Source: Diaporthe sp. PMI_573 | Taxonomy: Eukaryota > Ascomycota > Sordariomycetes > Diaporthales > Diaporthaceae | Direction: 5' to 3' | Assembly: GCA_021399435.1 (NCBI GenBank) | Contig: JAJTUP010000178.1 | Coordinates: 1 to 42,042, forward strand | DNA: 42,042 nt | In this document: positions 9,241 through 19,469 of the stretch, piece after piece | Layout: each line of letters opens with the position of its first letter | How positions within the stretch are numbered: position 1 is the first letter of the stretch | Made by a program: the position numbers and the translations under genes | Notes under the pieces: generated by a model | What the model saw: only the letters and a program-made list of their open reading frames with translations | What the model was told of the DNA's origin: nothing | Databases searched by the model: none

Positions 9241-11664
9241 CTACGGTAGGGCGAGTTCTACGGATTTGGTTGGTGGTTGATGACCGAGGGATTAGGCAGT
9301 TCCCTACACGTCTGCTATGAGAGCTAGAAGCCAAAGGCCAGTGGAAACCAGATGATGATAATGACGCAATTTACCTGGCATGTACTCCGCACAAATGCAT
9401 ATTGTGGGTGGTCGAACACAAGCTTGATGTGGTCCATAATGGATCCGTGCAAGGGAGGGGGGCACTCGTAATCAGTAGCACAGATGATATCAGTCAGCTT
9501 GTGGTAAATTGACGATGTGGCGTGAGTGGAAACAAGCTTCTGGTATAAGGGGCAAAGTCTTGTTTGGATGATAGTGACTCGTCTGGCTCGGGTTGATATC
9601 TGCCTGTATACAAGCATATGATAAAGTCGGCCAGGCCACCTTTACGCCGAGACAGCGGTTGCCTGAGGTGGACCCAGGAGAGTACCACCGGCACTGGTAC
9701 ACCGCTGGATGTACCTGGAGGGAGGTCGAGGTACAACGCGGACGATGATCCTGGGCCGCGCGACTTGCCCCAGTGGTGCGCTGCGCATCCTGTCCTTACA
9801 TCACGACAGTTTGGTGCTTTGCTAGAACACGTCATTGAGCCAATTGATTATAAACATATACATTACATTTATAGTACTTACATTAACTAAAGTGTCTTGG
9901 GCCTTGCTTGCGAGGGCTGGGTATGACGCAGAGTTTGTCTAGAGCTGGGTTGGCAGGCTGGTAACTCACTCTCAACGATGGACTTGCTCCCCACGTCGCC
10001 AAGCAAAAGCAATAAAGGGGACTTGCTCGATCGATTCTGAGGTGAGTGAACGGTCAGTCTGCAGTAAAGATTATTTGATATGTAGCCATAATGCTCTCGC
10101 AGAAGTCTCTTGTGAGGTAGTGTTATGCCGATTGAAATAACACATTCGCACAATCCGCTACCTGGAATATGGATCACTCGGAATCAGAGAAAAGATTCGG
10201 CAATATGAAGCTCTACTTAGCTATGCTGCCTTGAATGTGGACCTGAGTTTACCCGGGTGATAGCACGTAATGGCCACCTGCAAAGTCAAAGGTGTAAACG
10301 AAAGAGACATGCACTGGGACTGGAACGACATCAAGCTATAGAAATGTCACAGAATATTCTGCCAGGTTTGGATGTTGAGGCAAGCTCGGGCACAACACTG
10401 GCCATAGTTTGCGAATATGCAGCTAATGGTGACTATTTACAAGCATGGTGGATAGTAAATAAAGAAAAAAACAATAAGATATAAAGCTAGATGGGTTATC
10501 TACGGCTTTAAATAGAGATATGGAATAGATTTTCTCGAGACTAATTCTATCTGCCTGACATCTTCTTTCTCATTGTTGCTGTTTATATCTGAAAGGATAG
10601 AAATGTTTGCTGTCTCATAGCATCCTGTTTCTCTTGTGGTGTTGGGCCGCTCGGTGGCAGAGGCATCAAATTTGTATCGCACTGGACGACGCTGCGTACT
10701 GCCAAGCCAAGATATGAGATCATATTCGTTGACACGGGGGTGTAGATGAAGTTGTCTAGAGCTTCTGCGTTCAGCTCTCTCATGCTGAGAGTTGCGCAGA
10801 TTAAATAGGCTGAGTGGAGGTGAAGTCGGGGGCTGGTGGCTTGTCAAGAAATGTGATAGAGTTTTGCAATAACATAGATCAACAAAAATGCGTCTAGGTA
10901 GGGGATATTATAATTATATAGTACTTGATTTGCTAGTAACAAGAGTCGCCAACGGGGGCCGCCGCTTGCTTTGGATTCGAGACCATCGCGAGGCTGACTC
11001 TGCGCCACCTTTGATTGCAGCCTCAATCCGCCGGGCTGAGGTAGACATCTTGGTCGTAGCCACCCTTTTCTGACTATTCATGCCGCCTCATGCATGAAAT
11101 TCCGTTGACTACCTGTTCGCTCCATTTGCTATTGGTTTCAAAGCCCTACCTGCCATCAATATAATGGTGGATTCAGATGAAGAAGATGAGAAAAGCGCGT
11201 CACCGAGGAAGACGAGGAGCCCCGGAAACGGTACTTGCTGCTCGACGCGGCTGCCGTCGAAAAGATGCGGGACGCTAACACGAGCCTCGCCAAGAAGCGA
11301 AATAGGATTGTGCACTTCCTGTCCAGATTGCACGACAAGATACCCACCCGAACCGTAAGAGATGGACATAAGCAGAAGAGGGGGGGGTTCTTGTCCAATA
11401 TGTACTTGACTGGCATTCCGAACCGTGATGAGTGTAACGGCCAGCAATGTCCAGCATGGAAGCTGTTGTATTGGCACTACGTACGAAGATTCTAAGCTTG
11501 AGGAGGGGAGAAGAAAGAAAAGAAACTCGCGATGTGCGACGCGTTGGAGAAGTTTAATAACCGTGGTCCGTGCCTGTGGCAGGGACCAGCCCCTGCCAGC
11601 ACCTTGTGGTGGTGTCAGCCCGTCTAGTGGTGACAACCGCCACAGATTCTAATTATATACTAGC
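9241..11664. other. Intergenic region without supportable genes
   Basis: ORFs of up to ~175 codons occur on both strands (for example 9494-9835, 10500-10847 and 11109-11636) but they overlap antisense ORFs and show no motif. Around 11164-11360 the plus strand encodes, across frames, an acidic stretch and RYLLLDAAAVEKMRDAN, possibly a gene remnant that I cannot identify. Confidence 0.5.
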
Positions 11665-11894
11665 TTAATTTTAGGAATTTGTCAGATTATCACCCTTTTA
11701 GGTATATGGGACGTGTAATTATGGTCCAATTGATGGGGTGGTCACTGTGTGTATTGTGATGATGTCTTGTCTAGGTTCTCTAGTGCGACCCCGCCCGTTC
11801 AGGGGGCTGGTTTTGTCGTGATGGGCATAATGATGCCTCAGGCACACATTTGTCAAATGCCCGTCACATCTGACAGAATTTATTAAAGTTAATT
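11665..11894. mobile_element. MITE-like element with imperfect TIRs and possible TTAA duplication
   Basis: The left end reads TTAA then TTTTAGGAATTTGTCAGAT; the right end, on the opposite strand, reads TTAA then CTTTAATAAATTCTGTCAGA. The inverted repeats are about 20 nt with a shared TGTCAGAT core, and both are bounded by TTAA, the target-site duplication of piggyBac-type elements. Length is ~230 bp with no coding capacity. Identified by eye only. Confidence 0.4.
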
Positions 11895-12446
11895 ATCTTA
11901 AAGCTAGTAAGATCTATTTTATAAAAACCTTAAAACATTAGATTAAGCAGTATAGCATTTAAGAGCAGGAGGTTAAGAGCATATAATAGAATTTCTAGGA
12001 TTTACTATAGGATAAGCTAAAATAAGCCCTTAGCACTTAGTATAGGACACTAATAGCGCTCAACTTAGTCAGGGTCAACAGAACCACTGCTATACAAAGC
12101 AGCATCAGCAAACCCTTAAATAACACCAACTTAGATACACTAAAACACCCTTAGAACAGAGACCCAAACCACGCTAGACGTAACGTTTAGAAGCACGCAT
12201 AGCGCGGCATAGGAGGTACACTAGGGTAAAGGAGAAGCAAAAGACTAAGATTAAATAAAGGATAGGAAAACGAGGGATAGAGCTTTATGTTCTTTTTCTT
12301 TTCCTTTTTTCTTTGTTTTTTATTTTATTTTACAAGTCTGCTGTTCTATAATCGCTGTTGCAGCTGGGTTTCCCGATATAGCCCACGATGAGGTCATAGG
12401 CATCATGTTCTTTATAAGGGACCTCCCCATGGCAGTGAAGGATATG
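11895..12446. other. AT-rich gene-free region
   Basis: Strongly AT-rich to about 12340, ending in a T-rich tract near 12290-12335 (TTCTTTTTCTTTTCC). No ORF or RNA gene seen. Consistent with a RIP-degraded repeat. Confidence 0.5.
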
Positions 12447-12516
12447 CCCGAGGGACCGCCGTGGCCGAGGGGCATACTCAAGGGGCCGCCGTGGGCGAAG
12501 GGGCCGCCGTGACGGA
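12447..12516. repeat. GC-rich tandem repeat of about 18 bp
   Basis: Three near-identical copies of AGGGGCCGCCGTGRCGA-type units at about 12450, 12480 and 12499, the last two directly adjacent. They overlap the 3' boundary of the Est1-type fragment and may mark the recombination breakpoint that truncated it. Confidence 0.5.
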
Positions 12517-12943
12517 GGGGTTTGAAGAACCCGCAGCAACTAAGGAGCTCCGGCCAGCTCTGCGTAACGGCATGGCATATTTTGACGCGAGCCTCCTCAG
12601 GGTTGGACTCGCGGACGGGTGCTGGGAGGCTAAAAAGAAGTCATGGTGTTCATGCAAAAGCGTGCGGTGTAAAGCAATCAAGGCCTGCCACTGTTCGTTG
12701 TTGAGCTTGGGACTTGATTCGTTTTCGTTTTGCGCGCTTTGTGAACTATCGACCTCAATGCACTTGGACTCGACCCTGTGATTGTTGAGAGAGTCGGTCA
12801 ATGGGACATGGCATGGCCGAGAGACGCAGCTCGAGGCAAAAGGAATCACACATGACTAGACCTCCCTTCACTTCAGCAACCAGCTGGGCCTGGCTGATCA
12901 TCTCCCCGAAATTATGAAGGGCTGGATTATAATCTTTGAGCAA
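12478..12943 (-). pseudogene. Fragment of a fungal Est1-type DNA/RNA-binding-domain gene
   Basis: The minus strand encodes ISQAQLVAEVKGGLVM, then, after a 76-nt intron (12776-12851, GTGTGA donor, CACAG acceptor), VESKCIEVDSSQSAQNENES and EQWQALIALHRTLLHEHHDF followed by FFLASQHPSASPTLRRLASK. I recall these as a conserved block of a large fungal protein with an Est1-type DNA/RNA-binding domain. The match stops abruptly after LASKYAMPLR, where the intact gene would continue (typically with a MWRHG-like segment), and the frame runs into GC-rich tandem repeats. The retained intron shows the piece arose by DNA-level duplication rather than from a processed transcript. The parent assignment is from memory and should be searched. 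Confidence 0.6.
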
Positions 12944-13180
12944 GGGCCATTATGTACTTTCATAGAGCTGCGACTACTCGTTTACGACGCATTGCAGCCC
13001 GGAGCAATAAGACTGATGGACATCAGTCCAAGCCCAACTCACGATGAGCCGATTCGAGCCATGCTGAGACGTCAGCCTCTGGAATATGGAATGTATGAGG
13101 CTCTTTCTCGCGCGTTTTATAAGAAGCCTTCAACATTGTGCATTTATGTCCTCAAAAGAGCTTGTAATTCCTACATGTTT

Positions 13181-14342
13181 TTAAAAATTTGACGCGATCT
13201 CCTCCACATCATCCTCTACCTTGCTTCCTTCGGCAGCACCTATAAGCTCGGCCTCGTCATCTTTAGACAACGCCCAAAGGGTAAGGTTATCCAAAATGAG
13301 CCCCATAATAATCAAGCTATCAGGATAAGAAATCTTGGAGGAAAAGTCCAGCTCGGCGATGGCATCGGTCAAGGCCTGCTTCGCGAGGTGGAAGGCACGA
13401 TCTGGACGTTTCAGGACCTCCAGGTAGAACACAGAATAGTTGAGAGCCAGTCCCAGGAGGAGAGGATGGGTAGACTTCATCTCGGTCAATGCGGCATCAT
13501 TGGCAATCTGTAGACACAGTTTTTAGTGGACTGCGCTCCTAGACGCGTCGTGACCAGGCTCCCACCTTGTAAGCCTCGCGGGCGGTAGCAGTAGCCGCCC
13601 GACATTTTTCACCGGGTGCGAACTCAGCAAGGTAACGATTGTAGTCACCCTTCCTGCTTGTTTGTTAATTCAATGGCTGGGAATGCTGACATACTTGCGG
13701 GGCGTTCGAGGGCACAGGCTTACATTTTGTGATAAAAGACCTTCGATTCGCAAACAGCGGCGTTTGGGATGAGGTAATCATCCAGAACTTTGAGGACGTC
13801 CTGGCAGACCATTTCAAGCTTCAGCTCGATCTTCGACCTATACTTAACTATGGCGTCGACATATTTGGATCCCTCCTCCTTCTCAATAGTGCGCCAGGAG
13901 GTACGGTGTGTTTCAATGACGTGCTTGTAGGCCTTAGAAAATAGGTCACGCTCGTCACAGGTGAGCTCACTACCGATCGTGGCAACTTCCTTCATGTAGG
14001 AGGCCATATCATCGTAACGCTCGGCTTTCTTGCACAGTCTGGCCAGGAAAACCTTGCTATTGGGTGCCAATCAGTTCTCGCACTGGGTCAAGCAGCATCA
14101 ACTATATTAGAAAAACGTACTTCTCACGCTAGAGACTCGTGGCCGGGGATTAGCGGTCTTGCGAGATTCAAATCCAATGGTACGCAGTTGCAGCATTAAC
14201 GAGTTGACAATTCTTGGCAGAAAGAAAGTATAGGACATACGAGCCTACCGGAGACAAAGTGGCAGAGGCAAAAAGCTAAACAGAGAGGCAATTTTGAGGG
14301 AAGAGGGATGGAGGACAACAGTTCACGTACCTCGTTAGCCAT
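13181..14342 (-). CDS. Divergent 14-3-3 protein, N-terminal exon junction doubtful
   Basis: 14-3-3 proteins are dimeric adaptors that bind phosphoserine/phosphothreonine motifs. Exons: 14342-14331 (Met-Ala-Asn-Glu, followed by a GTACGT donor), about 14052-13724, 13653-13566 and 13507-13181, with introns of 70 and 58 nt. Signature blocks are clear: [17 protein letters not shown], the [13 protein letters not shown] helix, [48 protein letters not shown] and DNLTLW. The phosphopeptide-pocket Lys, Arg and Arg-Tyr equivalents (K49, R56, R127, Y128 of human zeta) are kept. Several normally invariant positions differ (LILDN for LLRDN). At the first junction the natural acceptor (CCCAG, 14083) leads into an in-frame TGA at 14073-14071; using the AAG at 14053 restores ~251 residues. 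So this is either an accessory paralogue or an early pseudogene. Confidence 0.8.
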
Positions 14343-14925
14343 ATTATCAAGCCTGTGTCAGGACTTCTGACGGGAACGTGCAAGCAGGAAGAGGGGAAGA
14401 GTAGAAAAGAAATATGGCAGTGATGTGAAAAGGAAACCGACGGAAATGATAAAGTGGCTGTCCTCGGGTTCGGACGAGACCTGACTCGCCCTAGCCACGG
14501 GCACGGACCAGTTTCTTTCTCACTTACGGTGGGCGATAGGGGGCACTGTTGCATAACCCCCCGGTCGTTTCCTTTGGGTTTAGGCGCTCAACTCCTTAGT
14601 CATCTTGGTACTTTGGGACGCCATGGGATATGTACCGCGGACTAGCAGCGGGCTCGCGCGGTAGCATTCGGCCATTGACTTTCATGCTCACCACATCAGT
14701 CGATAAATGGTGGACTGGTTGCTACTACCAAAATAGTCACATAATATGTCCAGAAGATGGTTCTGACAATCTGAGTTGGCCTCGAATCCAATGCCGTTTT
14801 CTATTTCGCAATTAAAATGCACCTATTCCAGAAATCGCGAGCGCTTAATTACCCATTCATCTTGACCTCCGGATAAGGAACAACTTGGTGAGCCTACAAA
14901 GGGTCACCGCAGTGATCCCGCTCCT
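14343..14925. other. Intergenic region
   Basis: Contains the probable promoter of the 14-3-3 gene and the left flank of the three-gene element. Short ORFs on both strands show no motif. Confidence 0.4.
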
Positions 14926-14943
14926 AGTCCGCAGCGGATTAGC
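14926..14943 (+). repeat. Left inverted repeat of the candidate transposon
   Basis: Contains CCGCAGCGG, that is CCG-N3-CGG, matched in inverse orientation at 19470-19487. Carries T where the right copy has C at three sites, a RIP-like bias. Confidence 0.45.
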
Positions 14944-15092
14944 GCAGTAACCTCCTGCTCAAATGAGTCTAGCGACTTCATCCACCATAGGAAAGGGTGG
15001 TCTTGATTATTCTTGTTAAATTAAAACCTCAGTGGAAACCAGATTCACCCCTTTCTCTCCTTTCCGACTTTCACCTCCTCTCTTCAACCGAA

Positions 15093-16577
15093 ATGAGCCC
15101 TCCAAAGATTCCCCCCGAGCATGTCTATTGCGTCCAAGCCGGAAAGAAACATCATGAACTCTTCACCACGACGTATGTTGGCGCGAATTATTGTGGCCGT
15201 TGCGGCTTAGCCAACCCCTTTCGGCTCCAGCATCAAGCCAGGTCCAAAACTCCGGCACTTCCGGGCCCATACGATGAGGTGGTGGAGGTTGAGGACTCCC
15301 CGCCACGGCCAGTCAGTCCAGCAAGCCAGCTGCTGCGTGAAAGACCGAAACCCGTGTCATTCATCAGCATTGGACGCGCGGCTCAACTGCTCCCCAACGA
15401 AGTGTCTGCTCCCGGCACGGTGAATACACGAGCACGCATACCTCCTCCTGAGGCGCCGGGCAATCCCCATTTCATGACAGTAGCATCAGCGGCCGGTCGG
15501 GCCATTCAGGATACAAAAACCAGTACCAGAAAGCCTATGAGGCAGCGGACGGGGTACCAGTGGGTACATATAAGTCTCCTGCTTGTGAGCTTGGAGACCA
15601 GGTATTTCAATGGACTTGCAGTGGAGGTTCCGGAGACGGTGCTGCCTCTGAAGGATACAGTGGTCAAGTTTTCCTCGTCAGATTTACTGACTTGGCCCTC
15701 ATTCACCGCGATTTTGTTCGACCATCTCCGTCCGCTCCCGCCCACAATCGATCTTACGAACAGAGACCTATGGAGCCTTTCTTACGCTTCGAGTTTCTCT
15801 GGCAAGAAGATCGTCACCGTTCCGAACACCGACAAGTACACAACCCCGTCGAGTATGCTCGCCTCGGGGCACTTCGGCAACAATCAGGCAGGACAGTTGA
15901 AGGTGCTAGTCGTCCTTACATCCACGGATGTAGTCGACAAGCAGGAGCCAGTCACACCGCTTAGACCAGATGAATACTCCATGCCAGTCAAGGAAGAAAA
16001 GAAACGGAAGGTCAAGCAAGAAGACCGAGTCCTGCGTCCCGGCGCAAAAGGCGCATCAAGCAGGAGGAACATGTCAAGAAGGAGAGTCGCACCGGGGACA
16101 CGTACAAGGTCAAGCAGGGGGTACACATCAAGGTGAAGCCGGAAGAGCCTGTCCCGACTGCCTCCCGCCAGAGCCCAACGGACGATGAGCTTGAAGATAT
16201 TGTTGAGGAGATCATTGTACACGAAGATGTGGCAGACCCCTGTGAAGTGGAAGATCCGCTTCGTGATCTATTGTTTGACGGCATCCCTGGCGATAAGGGG
16301 AGTGGAGGTATGGCAGGTGACGGAGATGTAGTGGACGGGGGAGATGATGAGGAGATTTTCGTCCCGGAGTTCGTAAGAGACTAAATCACCTCATTGCAGA
16401 GTCTAGTTCTAACACCACCAGGTAACCCGAGAGTTCATTGCTCAGAGCATTAATAGCGATCAAGCTCGACTGCCCGGCACTGATATCGATGAGGCGCTTC
16501 CACCAGCACGATCCACACGCTTCAAAGGGACAAAGATCCCTGCAACATTTGCTGTCCGACATAATAGGAAGGATTGA
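15093..16577 (+). CDS. Transposon-associated C-x2-C protein of unknown function, frameshifted
   Basis: The chosen start is ATG 15093 (MSPPKIPPEHVYC); the frame also extends upstream to 14997. An N-terminal YCVQAGKKHHELF followed by YCGRCGLANPF suggests a small zinc-binding module. The middle is Pro-rich, then folded-looking (LDHLRPLPPTIDL-like hydrophobic blocks), then Lys/Arg- and Glu-rich. Around 16020-16035 the reading moves by one base into a frame encoding RRIKQEEHVKKES and an acidic tail DDELEDIVEEI; this looks like a single-base deletion. A 49-nt intron (16373-16421, GTAAGA donor, TTCTAACAC branch, ACCAG acceptor) joins VPEF to VTREFIAQSINSDQARLP, ending at TGA 16575-16577. That stop directly abuts the transposase stop on the other strand. 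Family unknown; I infer a role in the same element. Confidence 0.6.
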
Positions 16578-18304
16578 CTACTCGGCTTCCTCATCTGAAG
16601 TCTCGCCATCCTGCTCATCATCACTTATTCCCTCCATATCGTTCCCTTCTTCGTCCTCATATCCTAGTTCAACAAGTGGTTGCTCTGCTGGTTCCCCATC
16701 TCCAAGTTCATTGTGGAAAGCCTGATTTTCTCGGTCGTACAATGCTTCCTATATGCGTTTAGATTCGCGAACCCGCAGAGAAACGGCAGGGCTTACATAT
16801 TCGGCAACGCCCCCTGTTGGCGCTTTGCGATATGCCAATGTAGGCTGTCGGCCACTTTCGATGTGCTGAATGATTCTATCTCGTAGGCCCAGGTAGAATT
16901 GCTTGAAAGGCCGCAGCTTGTCTGGCTCCTGGTGAGTCCCATGGACGACATCATCGTAGCCCATTTCGACGAGAACTTGGCGACACCAATCCTTTGTCTG
17001 TGGCTCCAAACAACTGCTAATGTCGATATCAGCCAGTGGTCTGTGCAGTCCCTCTAGAACCGAGCGGTTAATGGGGATCCCCCAGTTGCATGCCTTCTCT
17101 GGGTCCGGGTATTGGTAGTCCATCCAGGGCTGACCGTGGACCACGTGCGGACGGTTCTTCTGAAGGCGGATCCGATGAATGTTCCACGCCTCCACAAAGT
17201 CGAAGAGTTCTTGGCGTAATATATCTTCGAAGACGGCATAGATGGCGATCTGATCCTCCAGCATATCGCCGTCGAAGTCCCCGTCCCTGGCAAGCTCCCC
17301 AAAGTAGTCCACCCACTGCCGGGAAGATACATGCAGCATGCGCTCCCACCAACTTTCGATCTTGACATTCTTTGTGCTCGGTGCGGCCTTGTAGGAATCC
17401 TTTAGGCGCTTCCCTTGCTGGAAAACCTTCCCGTTCCACTCCACCCGTCCGTCTGCCGCCAAAGCAAAATTCCAATGAGCTGCAGCGATTAGCGGCGTCT
17501 CGCTACCTCTGTCTGCCTGCAGATACCATGGCCGGAAGCCGTATGTGTCGCATGCGGCCAAGTACTGCTTCAGAACGCTCAAAGCAGTTGTAGCAGAGTG
17601 GCCAACATAAACCAGATAATGTTGCGCGAGTAGGCGTCGATTGCAGCGTATATCTCGAATCCGTACGCCTTGAGCTTGTCATGGCCATCAATGCACCACT
17701 GGTAGTTCGGACCAGGGACAAGAAAATGTCCTTTCTTCCTCCGAAACATCCTTTTCCGGATCTCGACCTCGTTCGGGAACATGATTTTGTACATCGCAAA
17801 GAGAGGATCTCTTGGTACCCAGAACTGCCTTTGCTGGCGAAGATAAGGCTGTAGGAGGCTTTTGCCATATCCGGAAATGGCATTGGAACGTCGTGTCATT
17901 TCGATAATAACCTTCTCTGTCTTCTCCAGCAACGCAAGGCGCTCCTCATCGCTGTTAAGCCTGCGCACCCAGCGGCGGTCTGGGTGAAGCCTGATGCGCT
18001 TCAGACCTCGTTTCGTGATCGGCCAGCCCTGTCTCTGTAGAACGCTCAATGTCTGCTTCTCGCTAAGCCCAACGCGGAATATCAGGTCGCGGGTGGCCTC
18101 TATAAGCTCTGGACTCTCTTTGGTACGGGCTTGCTGGCGTGGGAGATGCCAGCTTGCGATTCGGCGAGAGATTGTGCTGAGATTGACGATGACGCGATGA
18201 TGCTTCCGAAGCTTGTACTGAATCCCGCTTCGCGAGACGCCGTTGAGGTAGAGATGAGTGACATAGTCGCGGTATTCATCGATTGGGTTGGGCGGACGTG
18301 CCAT
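16578..18304 (-). pseudogene. Integrase-core (rve, DDE) transposase with one frameshift
   Basis: Start ATG 18304 (MARPPNPIDEYRDYVTHLYL). Residues ~15-60 form a helix-turn-helix-like DNA-binding region (GVSRSGIQYKLRKHH, STISRRIASWHL). The catalytic core shows WCIDGHDKLKAYGFEIYAAI (first Asp), then YSRNIIWF, QADRGSET (second Asp) and ESWWERML (likely Glu), as in fungal integrase-core proteins. At about 17608 a T is missing from a short T run (TGGTTTATG where the frame needs an extra T), splitting it into two ORFs. A 48-nt intron (16749-16796, GTAAGC donor, TATAG acceptor) joins VAEY to EALYDRENQAFHNE and an acidic tail. With the frame intact the protein would be ~559 residues. It may be a recently inactivated copy or a sequencing error; intact copies may exist elsewhere. 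Confidence 0.85.
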
Positions 18305-18530
18305 GTTTGCGCGGTGAGGTCGAAAGAGTGTGGACGATCTGCTTCGTCCTGACAGCCAGAAAAGGGTGTGATGAGGCTGGCTTTCCGCACTGGTCCGCAG
18401 CGGTTTTGCAGCCGGCCCGAAGCGGTGACTGACCTGGAGGGGCTTAGCGTCAAGTTGCTGATTGGTGGAACCCCACCAAACCAGGGGCAGGAGATCCCTT
18501 CCAACCCTTTTCCACCTTCCCTTTTGTATC
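18305..18530. promoter_or_regulatory. Divergent promoter of the transposase and the six-cysteine gene, with a CCG-N3-CGG site
   Basis: Only 226 bp separate the two start codons, so both promoters must lie here. CCGCAGCGG occurs at 18396-18404 inside CTGGTCCGCAGCGG; the right inverted repeat has CTGGTCCGCTGCGG. Everted CGG triplets of this kind are typical targets of Zn2Cys6 proteins, so self-regulation by the adjacent gene is plausible but inferred. Confidence 0.45.
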
Positions 18531-19419
18531 ATGTCCGTGGAAAGTCTCGTGGCCAACGACGGCGCCATGTCCACAGGCGATACAGTCGTCGTAAGTGAGA
18601 CCACGACCGCTGGCACGACAGATGGGGACTCTCGTAGCCGGAACGCCCCAGTGAAGGGGAGCAGAAGATTGATCCAACCCAGTATCCGCAAACCCGCGGC
18701 GAAGATTACCGTACGATCCAGTAAGTCCTCATGCGAAGCGACGGATGCTAACTTGCCTGTCCGAGCAGAAGAAGAAGCAGACGAAGAAGGCCCCTCCCCG
18801 TGGTTCGGTGCGTCACTTCCCGTGCCGGCCCTGCGTCACTCGCGCCACAAGGGCTCCCGGCCATGAATGTGCCTCTCAAGACAGTATGCTTGGTTTTCCA
18901 AGGCCGTACACCTCCTACGCTGACATGCACGGAGTAGATACAGGTGCTGCGTGCTGGGACTGTGCAAAGACCGGCCACACATGCAGGCCGGTAAGACATC
19001 TCTGCTCTGTCAGGTAACAAGCCACTGACCAATCTGCGTTGCTAGGTCCCCGCTGCGGCTCATGCTGCTGTGCGTGCCTTTTGGGACCTGAACCGGCAGT
19101 TCAGTGGCGTGAATGACGATCCGGATGATGCCTGGCGCGCTGCTGCGCTGCGCGCCGCACAGCAGTTACGAGCTTGCGGTAGTGGTGCGGCTCCTCCTGC
19201 CGCTCCAGTACCAGCTCCTGCTTTGGATTCGTTTGGGGAGGTATTAGAGAAGAGTCTTGAGGAGAGAAAGGTTATAGCGTTGGAGGCCATCGCCGGAGCT
19301 GCTCGGCTCTGGGTTGTAAGTGTGATCAAAATCAACAGATGCAATGCAACTACTAACTCAATGTTTAGCAGCTCATTCAGCAAGGCGAAGACGATGAAGA
19401 GGAGGATGAGGATAATTGA
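18531..19419 (+). CDS. Six-cysteine, Zn2Cys6-like small protein in the candidate transposon
   Basis: Five exons with clean splice signals: 18531-18710 (or to 18720), 18769-18883, 18944-18990, 19046-19315 and 19369-19419. Branch sites GCTAAC, CGCTGAC, CACTGAC and TACTAAC are visible. The product is about 220 residues. A basic segment (KKKQTKKAPPRG) precedes six cysteines: HFPCRPC, HECASQDS, AACWDCAKTGHTC. The spacing is C-x2-C-x11-C-x7-C-x2-C-x6-C, like a fungal Zn2Cys6 cluster (normally C-x2-C-x6-C-x5-12-C-x2-C-x6-8-C) with a longer first loop. An Ala-rich helical region (AFWDLNRQFSG, DAWRAAALRAAQQLRA) and an acidic C-terminus follow. For exon 1 the stronger donor GTAAGT at 18721 gives the wrong phase; the GTACGA donor at 18711 keeps the cysteine frame. 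Function inferred: DNA binding for the element. Confidence 0.65.
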
Positions 19420-19469
19420 GAAGGGGCATAAAGCTTAATGCCGCTTTGAACAGAATAGAAATGCAATCT

